Source of the DNA: an uncultured Lactobacillus sp.
GTDB taxonomy: Bacteria > Bacillota > Bacilli > Lactobacillales > Lactobacillaceae
DNA length: 64,000 bases
Reading direction: 5' to 3'
NCBI GenBank assembly: GCA_937916845.1
Contig: CALFSK010000068.1
Coordinates: forward strand, 101,806-165,805
The translations under genes and the position numbers were made by a program. Positions 57,260-64,000 of this stretch are shown one piece after another. Every line of letters starts with the position of its first letter. Position 1 is the stretch's first letter. The notes beneath the pieces are model-generated. The model was not told the DNA's origin. It saw only the letters and a list, made by a program, of their open reading frames with translations, and did no database searches.

Positions 57260-57691
57260 ATGAAGTATTCTTATAAATTGAGCGATGCTATTCACATTTT
57301 GGCGTACGTTGCAATCATTGATGATCAAAAGATCACTAGTAATGATATTGCAGCTAGTATTGAAGCTAATGCTAGCGTTGTTCGGCGACTAATGGCTGAT
57401 TTGAAACGTGCGGGATTGTTGATCAGTCAAGCTGGATCAGCCCGCCCCCGGTTAGCCAAACCTGCCGATGAAATCACCGTGCAAGACGTCTTTAAAGCCG
57501 TTGAAACCAATCACGACCTGTTACACGTGGATCCGCGGACGAACATGGATTGTCCGGTTGGTGCTAACATTCAGCAAACGTTGGATAGTCTTTACGACCG
57601 GGTCCAGGCCGCAGCGGAAGCAGAAATGGCGCGCGAAACGTTGGCTGATGTGATTGAAGGTATTCAGACTCGGCGGGCGCAAATTAGTTAG
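57260..57691 (+). CDS. Rrf2 family transcriptional regulator
   Basis: A 143-residue winged-helix regulator (MKYSYKLSDAIHILAYVAII; ITSNDIAASIEANASVVRRLMADLKRAGLL). Iron-sulfur Rrf2 members carry three clustered Cys; here there is one (TNMDCPVG, about residue 100), as in the YwnA/SaiR-like group thought to use thiol redox. GGGGAGGTG lies before the ATG at 57260. It may control the adjacent oxidoreductase gene; inference from proximity only. Confidence 0.88.
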   Translation: MKYSYKLSDAIHILAYVAIIDDQKITSNDIAASIEANASVVRRLMADLKRAGLLISQAGSARPRLAKPADEITVQDVFKAVETNHDLLHVDPRTNMDCPVGANIQQTLDSLYDRVQAAAEAEMARETLADVIEGIQTRRAQIS

Positions 57692-57788
57692 TCAGAAAGC
57701 TGTCATCATTTACGGTGATGGCTTTTTGTGCGTTTTCGCAGTGTGGTATACTGAGAAAAGTTATTTTAAATTGAGGAGCAGTTTAATT

Positions 57789-58712
57789 ATGCCAAACGGA
57801 ATTTTACCGCTATATAAACCTCGTGGTCTAACGAGTTTTGACTGCGTGGCTAAAATCAGAAAATTATACCAAACGCGCAAGGTTGGCCATTCGGGTACCT
57901 TGGATCCCAATGTTGATGGTGTTTTGCCAATTTGTATTGGCAACGCTACCAAGGCCGTGCAGTTTTTAGTGGCTTCAGGAAAACAATACCAAGGAAGCAT
58001 TACCCTCGGATTTGCAACGACGACCGAGGATCTTGACGGTGATGAGATTGACCGTAAAGCCATTACAACGCCGTTTACGACTGAACAGATCGATGCCGTG
58101 CTCCAGCAGATGACCGGTGAACTGACCCAGATTCCACCCATGTTTTCAGCGGTGAAGGTCAACGGTCGGCGGCTGTACGATTACGCCCGTCACGGTGAGA
58201 CCGTCGAACGGCCCGTTCGCCACATCACCATCACGAGCTTTGAGCAACGGCAACCAGCGACGTACGATGCGGAACAGCGGACCCAGACCATCTACTTTAC
58301 GGTCGCTTGTAGCAAGGGGACCTATGTGCGGACGCTCGCCGTTGACGCGGGGAAAGCTTTAGGCGTTCCAGCCGTCATGAGTGATCTGACGCGTCTGAAG
58401 AGTGGTGGCTTTACGCTGGATGAGACGGTGACCTTTGAACAAATCGCTGAGCGGGTCGCCGAAGGAACGGAAGACGAGCTGCTATCACCAATCGATAAGG
58501 CACTCAGTCAGTATCCACGGATCACCATTGAAGATGAGCTGTGGTCTAAAGTAAAAAACGGGGTGTGGCTAACGGCGCAAGATTTACAAATAACAGCGCC
58601 AGATGCGAGCCCAATGGTTGCGTTGATTTATCAAGACGGCCTAAAATGTCTATATAGTTATCGACCAGATGAACAGCGGTACAAGCCGTTTAAAATGTTT
58701 GCGGTCAATTAA
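57789..58712 (+). CDS. truB: tRNA pseudouridine(55) synthase
   Basis: A 307-residue enzyme modifying U55 in the T loop of tRNAs. GILPLYKPRGLTSFDCVAKI, the catalytic-Asp motif KVGHSGTLDPNVDGVLPIC and the SKGTYVRTLAVDAGKALG motif are intact; a C-terminal PUA-like domain follows. The ATG at 57789 behind GAGGAG is chosen; upstream in-frame starts run into the Rrf2 gene. Followed closely by ribF, the usual truB-ribF pair. Confidence 0.96.
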   Translation: MPNGILPLYKPRGLTSFDCVAKIRKLYQTRKVGHSGTLDPNVDGVLPICIGNATKAVQFLVASGKQYQGSITLGFATTTEDLDGDEIDRKAITTPFTTEQIDAVLQQMTGELTQIPPMFSAVKVNGRRLYDYARHGETVERPVRHITITSFEQRQPATYDAEQRTQTIYFTVACSKGTYVRTLAVDAGKALGVPAVMSDLTRLKSGGFTLDETVTFEQIAERVAEGTEDELLSPIDKALSQYPRITIEDELWSKVKNGVWLTAQDLQITAPDASPMVALIYQDGLKCLYSYRPDEQRYKPFKMFAVN

Positions 58713-58725
58713 GGAGTTCTTTTTC

Positions 58726-59733
58726 ATGCAGGTGATTAATTTACAGTACCCGGTGGATTTCAAGCAAATCCCCGCTGGTCCAAGCGTCCTCGCTCTTGGC
58801 TTTTTTGACGGGGTACATCAGGGCCATCAACAAGTCGTCGCGACCGCTAGAAGAGCAGCACGTGCAAAGCAGGCACAACTAGTCGTGATGACGTTTGATC
58901 AACACCCGTCCGTCGTCTTTGGAAATGCTGATCCACAACACGTGCGGTATTTGACAACGGTGGATCAAAAAGCGACGTTAATGGCGGAAATGGGCGTTGA
59001 TATCCTTTATGTGTTGCACTTTGACCGTGTCGTTGGGGCGTTACCACCCCAAACGTTTGTTGATCAACTGATCGTAGGCTTACATGCCCAGACAGTGGTC
59101 GCCGGTTTTGACTACACGTACGGTCCTAAGAACGTTGCAAATATGCAACACTTGGGTGAATATGCGCAGGGACGGTTTGACATTATCGAAGTGCCAAAAG
59201 CGGTTCTTGGTGATCAAAAAATTAGTTCAACGCGAATTCGAACGGCGTTGGATGCGGGTGATATTGACCTCGCCAATGACTTGCTCGGTTACCAGTACGA
59301 AACGGCTGGTGAGGTGGTTCACGGGGAAGCCCGCGGCCGGACCCTCGGTTTTCCAACGGCTAACGTTGCCCACGGGAGCAATGCCCGGGTACCAGGCATT
59401 GGGACGTATGTCACGATGGTTCAAGTGGGCGATCAGTGGGTCATGGGCATGGCATCCGTTGGGCGCAACGTGACGTTTGGCGATGACCGGCCCATCACGG
59501 TTGAAATCAACTTACTCAATTTTAGTGGTGATATTTATGGCCAGACGGTGACGGTTCGCTGGGCACACCGGATGCGCGGAGAAGTTAAGTTTGCTAGCGC
59601 CGATGAATTGGTCGACCAGTTGAAGCGTGACGAACAGGAGACGCGTGACTATTACGTGGCGCACCCATTTCTAGTGACGCCCCGGTTAACGGCAGTGCAA
59701 CAACAAAAGCAATCAAAAACGGAGGAAGCATAA
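58726..59733 (+). CDS. ribF: Bifunctional riboflavin kinase / FAD synthetase
   Basis: A 335-residue enzyme turning riboflavin into FMN and then FAD. The N-terminal adenylyltransferase has ALGFFDGVHQGHQQV (about residues 22-36) and SSTRIRTAL; the C-terminal kinase has GRTLGFPTANV and TFGDDRPITVEINLLNF. ATG at 58726 behind AAGGAG. It overlaps the next gene by one base. Confidence 0.95.
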   Translation: MQVINLQYPVDFKQIPAGPSVLALGFFDGVHQGHQQVVATARRAARAKQAQLVVMTFDQHPSVVFGNADPQHVRYLTTVDQKATLMAEMGVDILYVLHFDRVVGALPPQTFVDQLIVGLHAQTVVAGFDYTYGPKNVANMQHLGEYAQGRFDIIEVPKAVLGDQKISSTRIRTALDAGDIDLANDLLGYQYETAGEVVHGEARGRTLGFPTANVAHGSNARVPGIGTYVTMVQVGDQWVMGMASVGRNVTFGDDRPITVEINLLNFSGDIYGQTVTVRWAHRMRGEVKFASADELVDQLKRDEQETRDYYVAHPFLVTPRLTAVQQQKQSKTEEA

Positions 59734-60446
59734 TGGCAGCGACGGATAAAATCTTTCAACATGGTACTTTAGGATTATTAGTTCCCGGTTTGTTTGACGG
59801 AACGATTACGGCCGGCGAATTGCTGACCCATGGGGATACTGGGATTGGGACGCTTGATGGTTTGAACGGGGAAGTAATTATCATCAACGGCCATGCCTAC
59901 CAAGCACGTGAGGATGGGCAGGTACGAGAAATTGCTTCTGATGAGACTTTGCCGTTTGCATCGGTCCACTTTGAAAAGCCCGATATCAGCGCACCAATTG
60001 AAGCAACGAACCAGGCGGACTTTGAGGCCCAAGTTGTCCGTGATTACCGGTTAAGAAACGTTTTCGCTGCAATCCGAATCGATGGGACGTTTAAAACCAT
60101 TAAGACGCGGGTAGCGCCAAGACAGCAGCCGCCTTATAAGACGTTGGTTCAAGCGACGGCGACCCAACCTGAGTTCAGTGGTGAACACGTTCAGGGGACC
60201 ATTGTCGGCTATTACGCGCCGCAGCTCTTTCAAGGTGCCACGGTCGGCGGGTTCCACTTACACTTTTTGAGTCAGGACCATCAATTAGGCGGACATTTAT
60301 TAGGCTTTGAAATTGAGCAAGCCGAATTGAAAATTCAACATTTTGCTGATTTTCAAGTTCATTTGCCAATTGATAACGAAGCCTACTTACAAGAGGAATT
60401 TGATAACGAAACGATTGACCACGCCATTAACAAGGCGGAACGTTAA
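59733..60446 (+). CDS. Alpha-acetolactate decarboxylase
   Basis: A 237-residue enzyme converting acetolactate to acetoin, part of pyruvate overflow and acid tolerance. IFQHGTLGLLVPGLFDGTITAGELLTHGDTGIGT is the family start, and the zinc-binding HLHFLSQDHQLGGHLLGF (His-x-His ... His) is at about residues 175-192. The start codon shares a base with the ribF stop, an unusual partnership. Known symbols for this family are alsD, aldB and budA. Confidence 0.93.
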   Translation: MAATDKIFQHGTLGLLVPGLFDGTITAGELLTHGDTGIGTLDGLNGEVIIINGHAYQAREDGQVREIASDETLPFASVHFEKPDISAPIEATNQADFEAQVVRDYRLRNVFAAIRIDGTFKTIKTRVAPRQQPPYKTLVQATATQPEFSGEHVQGTIVGYYAPQLFQGATVGGFHLHFLSQDHQLGGHLLGFEIEQAELKIQHFADFQVHLPIDNEAYLQEEFDNETIDHAINKAER

Positions 60447-60475
60447 GCAAACGACCTTTTGACTATAGTAGTATA

Positions 60476-60526
60476 AAAATAACGGTTCAGAAATTTTATT
60501 CAACAGATTTCTGAACCGTTATTTTT
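60476..60526 (+). terminator. Terminator of the truB-ribF-decarboxylase operon
   Basis: A perfect 19-bp stem, AAAAATAACGGTTCAGAAA with its complement, and a T-rich 3' arm. Confidence 0.93.
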
Positions 60527-60580
60527 ATTTGGCTTAATTTCGGTTTTTGGTAAAAAAATTAGCACGATTTGCGTTTATTG

Positions 60581-60607
60581 TTAGCACTCTAATAATAAGA
60601 GTGCTAA
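60581..60607. promoter_or_regulatory. CIRCE element 1
   Basis: Perfect TTAGCACTC - 9 bases - GAGTGCTAA, the HrcA operator, 236 bases before hrcA. No strong promoter is seen at this copy. Confidence 0.92.
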
Positions 60608-60770
60608 TATAGACGTTGTGAAAGGGAAAAGGTCATGGTAAGGGTGCCAAGTATCAGCTAGTTTTGCTAAATCTTGTTTCAAAATCATCATGGCTAGACC
60701 ACCGTTTAGCAAGGGATTGAGACCTGATTCAATTAGTTGTTAGTGGATATAAAAAATACTTTGCCCTTCC
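60608..60770. other. Spacer between the two CIRCE elements
   Basis: About 160 bases with no convincing ORF (the best is 8 codons). Two near-repeats GTTTAGCAAGG and TTTTGCTAAAT occur. It could be a leader transcribed from a promoter at CIRCE 1, or decayed sequence. Confidence 0.3.
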
Positions 60771-60799
60771 TTGACTTTCACCTGAAGGGTTGTTATATT
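60771..60799 (+). promoter_or_regulatory. hrcA-grpE-dnaK promoter
   Basis: TTGACT at 60771-60776, 17 bases, TATATT at 60794-60799, directly before CIRCE 2. Confidence 0.82.
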
Positions 60800-60809
60800 A
60801 GTAACTGTG

Positions 60810-60836
60810 TTAGCACTTAACTTAACAGAGTGCTAA
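60810..60836. promoter_or_regulatory. CIRCE element 2
   Basis: TTAGCACTT - 9 bases - GAGTGCTAA (one mismatch between arms), spanning the transcription start, so bound HrcA would block initiation. Confidence 0.9.
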
Positions 60837-60845
60837 AAAGAGGTG

Positions 60846-61889
60846 ATGATCACGTTAACTGAACGACAAAGCCTGATTTTGAAGGCCATTGTTCGTGACT
60901 ATACCGAAGGCGGTAATCCCGTTGGATCCAAGTCGCTGGTGCAAGAGTTGCCAGTGAAGGTCAGTTCCGCAACCATCCGTAATGAGATGGCACGACTTGA
61001 AGACCTTGGGTTGATCGTTAAGACGCACCTATCATCAGGTCGGATTCCATCTATTAAAGGGTATCGGTACTACGTTGACCATATTTTGAAACCAGAAAAG
61101 GTTGACGGTCAAGATTTGAAAGTCATCCAGCATTCGTTGGGTGGCGAGTTCCATAAGATCGACGAAATTGTTGCGCAATCTGCCGATATCTTGTCACAAT
61201 TGACTAGTTACACGACGTTTACGTTACGACCAGAGTTAAAAGATAGTCGGTTGAGTGGGTTCCGTCTCGTGCCACTTGGCAACCATCAAGTGATGGCAAT
61301 CCTTGTGACGAATAACGGCGACGTTGAAAATCAGACGTTTACGATTCCTAATGATTTATCTGGTGATGAGCTCGAACCGGTTGTTCGGTTTATCGATGAT
61401 CAATTGATTGGCCTGCCGTTACAAGACGTCCTGCAAAAATTACAAAAGGAAATCCCACTGAAGCTTGCGAAGTACTTGCAAGATCCTAAGGGGTTCTTAG
61501 ATATTTTTGGCAGTGTATTGTCCAAGGCAGCCTCTGAACGATTCTACGTTGGTGGTAAGTTGAATCTTTTCAACTATACGAACCAACAGAATCCGCGAGA
61601 ATTGCAGTCATTGTACTCGTTGCTTGACCAAACGGACAACTTAGCGAATGTAATTGGGCCACCTGGTCAACACATTCAGGTTCGTATCGGTAATGAGATC
61701 ACCAACGATTTGTTGAAGGATTACAGTTTAATCACTGCGACGTACGATGTTGATCAACACGGTAAAGGGATGATTGCCATCCTGGGTCCGACAGCGATGC
61801 CGTATTCGCGGATGATTGGACTGATGGGCGCGTTCCAACAGGAGCTTGCCCGCAAATTATTAGATTATTACCGGTACTTTGACGAGTGA
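60846..61889 (+). CDS. hrcA: Heat-inducible transcription repressor HrcA
   Basis: A 347-residue repressor of class I heat-shock genes, kept active by GroEL. The winged helix covers residues 1-75 ([38 protein letters not shown]); GAF-like and dimerisation domains follow. The start is uncertain: AGAGG lies only 2 bases before this ATG, and 60843 (GTG) is worse. Relatives often start (M)LTERQ, and that codon here is TTA. First gene of hrcA-grpE-dnaK. Confidence 0.93.
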   Translation: MITLTERQSLILKAIVRDYTEGGNPVGSKSLVQELPVKVSSATIRNEMARLEDLGLIVKTHLSSGRIPSIKGYRYYVDHILKPEKVDGQDLKVIQHSLGGEFHKIDEIVAQSADILSQLTSYTTFTLRPELKDSRLSGFRLVPLGNHQVMAILVTNNGDVENQTFTIPNDLSGDELEPVVRFIDDQLIGLPLQDVLQKLQKEIPLKLAKYLQDPKGFLDIFGSVLSKAASERFYVGGKLNLFNYTNQQNPRELQSLYSLLDQTDNLANVIGPPGQHIQVRIGNEITNDLLKDYSLITATYDVDQHGKGMIAILGPTAMPYSRMIGLMGAFQQELARKLLDYYRYFDE

Positions 61890-61909
61890 CGGACAGGGAG
61901 ATGAAAGCA

Positions 61910-62509
61910 TTGGCTAAAGAAACAAAGAGTGCTGAAGCAGCTGAAGAATCAACTTCAACGGCCACCAGTACGACTAGTGAAGCTAGTCAAGCCGCGACTT
62001 CGACTGCCAGTGAAACAGCAGGTGCAGCGGACAAACAGTCGGCTAAAGATCCACGCGATGAACAGATCCAAAGCTTGAAAGATCAGCTTGATCAAAAGGA
62101 TGACCAGTTACTTCGTGCCCAAGCGGAAATTGTGAATATGCAAAACCGCAACAAGAAGGAACAGGCCGCAATGATCAAGTACGATGGTCAATCGTTAGCT
62201 AAGGATGTTTTACCCGTTTTAGATAACTTGGAACGGGCATTATCGACGCAGGCAGACGATGAGGCAGCACAACAGTTGAAGAAGGGCGTTGAAATGGTCT
62301 ATGGCCATTTACAAGACGCTTTGAAGAAACACAGTGTTACCGAAGTACCAGCTGATGGTGAGAAGTTTGATCCAAACATTCACCAAGCTGTTCAGACAGT
62401 ACCTGCTGACAAGGATCATCCGGCTGATACGGTTGTTCAAGTCTTACAAAAGGGTTACCTTTTCAAAGACCGGACGCTCCGCGCAGCGATGGTCGTTGTC
62501 GCACAATAA
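61910..62509 (+). CDS. grpE: Nucleotide exchange factor GrpE
   Basis: A 199-residue co-chaperone that releases ADP from DnaK. A Ser/Thr/Ala-rich disordered start (about 1-45), a long coiled coil (about 48-95, [20 protein letters not shown]) and the beta domain ending [15 protein letters not shown] are seen. TTG at 61910 has AGGGAG 9 bases before it and is preferred; ATG 61901 and GTG 61886 touch or precede that site. Confidence 0.94.
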   Translation: MAKETKSAEAAEESTSTATSTTSEASQAATSTASETAGAADKQSAKDPRDEQIQSLKDQLDQKDDQLLRAQAEIVNMQNRNKKEQAAMIKYDGQSLAKDVLPVLDNLERALSTQADDEAAQQLKKGVEMVYGHLQDALKKHSVTEVPADGEKFDPNIHQAVQTVPADKDHPADTVVQVLQKGYLFKDRTLRAAMVVVAQ

Positions 62510-62552
62510 ATAATTAAAAATAAAAATAAATTAAAAAGAGGTTTGTTGATTT

Positions 62553-64000
62553 ATGGCAAGTAATAAAATTATCGGTATTGACCTCGGGACGACGAACTCT
62601 GCAGTTGCCGTTCTCGAAGGTAATGAACCTAAGATTATCACAACTCCTGAAGGTGGCCGGACGGTCCCATCAGTTGTTGCGTTTAAAGATGGCGAAACTC
62701 AAGTTGGTGAAGTTGCCAAACGGCAAGCAATCACTAACCCTAACACTGTTTCATCAATCAAGCGTCACATGGGTGAAGCGGGCTACAAAGTAAATGTTGA
62801 TGGCAAGGACTATACGCCACAACAAATTTCCGCGATGATTTTACAATACATCAAGGGCTTTGCTGAAGACTACTTGGGTGACACGGTTGAAAAGGCCGTT
62901 GTAACCGTTCCTGCATACTTTAACGATGCACAACGGCAAGCAACCAAGGATGCTGGTAAGATTGCCGGCTTAAACATCGAACGGATTATCAACGAACCAA
63001 CTGCCGCTGCATTAGCTTATGGTTTGGATAAAACCGACAAAGATGAAAAAATCTTAGTCTATGACCTTGGTGGTGGGACTTTTGATGTTTCCATCCTTGA
63101 ATTAGGCGACGGGGTCTTTGAAGTGTTATCAACCAATGGTGATACGCAACTTGGTGGTGACGACTTTGACCAAAAGATTATCGACTGGTTAGTTGCTGAC
63201 TTTAAGGCTAGCAACGGTGTCGACTTATCTCAAGACAAGATGGCCTTACAACGGTTAAAGGATGCTGCTGAAAAAGCTAAGAAGGACCTTTCAGGTGTTT
63301 CTGAAGCCCAAATCAGTTTGCCATTTATTTCTGCCGGCGCAAACGGCCCATTACACTTGGAAACCACGTTAACTCGTGCCAAGTTTAATGAATTAACGGC
63401 TGACTTAGTTGAAAAGACTCGGATTCCTGTTGAAAACGCGTTGAAGGATGCTAAATTATCTGCTAGTGATTTGGACGTTGTGATCTTAAACGGTGGGTCT
63501 ACTCGGATTCCAGCCGTTCAAGACGCCGTTGAAAAGTGGACTGGCAAGGAATCAAACCACTCCATTAACCCTGACGAAGCCGTTGCTTTAGGGGCTGCCG
63601 TTCAAGGTGGTGTCATTACTGGTGACGTTAAGGACGTTGTTTTACTTGACGTTACGCCACTTTCCCTTGGGATTGAAACCATGGGTGGGGTCTTCACTAA
63701 GTTGATCGATCGGAACACGACGATTCCAACGAGCAAGTCCCAAGTCTTCAGTACTGCTGCGGACAATCAACCTGCCGTAGATATTCACGTTTTACAAGGT
63801 GAACGTCCAATGGCTGCTGATAACAAGACGCTGGGTCGTTTCCAATTAACGGACATTCCAGCTGCACCCCGTGGTGTTCCTCAAATCGAAGTTAAATTCG
63901 ATATTGATAAGAACGGTATCGTGAACGTTTCCGCTAAGGATATGGGCACGAACAAAGAACAAAAGATTACCATCAAGAGTTCATCGGGTCTTTCTGACGA
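62553..64000 (+). CDS. dnaK: Chaperone DnaK, N-terminal part (cut by window end)
   Basis: The first 482 codons of Hsp70. The ATPase domain has [15 protein letters not shown] (residues 5-19), [13 protein letters not shown] and [13 protein letters not shown]. The substrate-binding domain has begun ([14 protein letters not shown]). It lacks the extra loop of Gram-negative DnaK after residue 80, as normal for Gram-positives. AGAGG precedes the ATG. Together with HrcA and GrpE it forms the CIRCE-controlled heat-shock operon; dnaJ probably follows outside. Confidence 0.98.
   Translation, partial: MASNKIIGIDLGTTNSAVAVLEGNEPKIITTPEGGRTVPSVVAFKDGETQVGEVAKRQAITNPNTVSSIKRHMGEAGYKVNVDGKDYTPQQISAMILQYIKGFAEDYLGDTVEKAVVTVPAYFNDAQRQATKDAGKIAGLNIERIINEPTAAALAYGLDKTDKDEKILVYDLGGGTFDVSILELGDGVFEVLSTNGDTQLGGDDFDQKIIDWLVADFKASNGVDLSQDKMALQRLKDAAEKAKKDLSGVSEAQISLPFISAGANGPLHLETTLTRAKFNELTADLVEKTRIPVENALKDAKLSASDLDVVILNGGSTRIPAVQDAVEKWTGKESNHSINPDEAVALGAAVQGGVITGDVKDVVLLDVTPLSLGIETMGGVFTKLIDRNTTIPTSKSQVFSTAADNQPAVDIHVLQGERPMAADNKTLGRFQLTDIPAAPRGVPQIEVKFDIDKNGIVNVSAKDMGTNKEQKITIKSSSGLSD

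Noticed and set aside
57654-57788. 45-residue N-terminal extension of TruB
   Set aside because: It runs through the end of the Rrf2 gene. TruB proteins begin near GILPLYKP, and a ribosome site lies before 57789.

Overview
The window is a chromosomal segment of a low-to-mid GC Gram-positive bacterium, best read as a Lactiplantibacillus (L. plantarum group) lactic acid bacterium. The reasons are a plantarum-type D-lactate dehydrogenase (ldhD), mevalonate-pathway mvaS, an alpha-acetolactate decarboxylase behind ribF, a fused GlnH-GlnP transporter, PolC, CIRCE-controlled hrcA-grpE-dnaK, and Gram-positive Shine-Dalgarno sites with ATG/GTG/TTG starts. The species was not determined. The ldhD product seems to differ from my memory of the L. 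plantarum protein at several residues, so a sister species is possible.

Layout. 1-2.3 kb: end of an ABC ATPase and two ABC-2 permeases. 2.3-5.7 kb: an Fe-S-biosynthesis-like protein, a small minus-strand protein and a glutamine-type transporter. 5.7-11.4 kb: uvrC, an O-antigen-ligase-like membrane protein, a metallophosphoesterase lipoprotein and a small secreted protein. 11.4-15.2 kb: the fruR-fruK-fruA operon (minus strand), divergent from obgE. 17.2-22.3 kb: rnz-SDR-lapA-recJ-apt. 22.4-23.7 kb: small proteins of unknown role. 23.9 kb: tRNA-Ser(CGA).

24.0-28.8 kb is an AT-rich accessory island directly 3' of the tRNA. It holds a DUF3644 protein with a HEPN-type R-x4-H motif facing a candidate structured RNA, two full copies and one partial copy of a small-RNA-like repeat, a TM2 protein, two lipoproteins and a broken third one. 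Several of these genes have related 5' regions. This is the most likely place for an undescribed system.

28.8-38 kb returns to core genes: a degenerate IIA-Glc-like protein, mvaS, an AlkD-like protein, lexA, ynzC- and yneF-like genes, plsC, trmN6, a GIY-YIG protein, ldhD and a HAD phosphatase. 38-56 kb is a translation and envelope superoperon region: rpsB, tsf, pyrH, frr, uppS, cdsA, rseP, proS, polC, rimP, nusA, rnpM, an L7Ae-like protein, infB and rbfA. 56-60.5 kb: an NmrA-like oxidoreductase, an Rrf2 regulator, truB, ribF and an acetolactate decarboxylase. 60.5 kb to the end: hrcA, grpE and the start of dnaK, with two CIRCE operators.

All functional calls come from reading translations and motifs by eye. 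No database search, folding program or GC calculation was run. Promoters, terminators and RNAs are pattern-based predictions.
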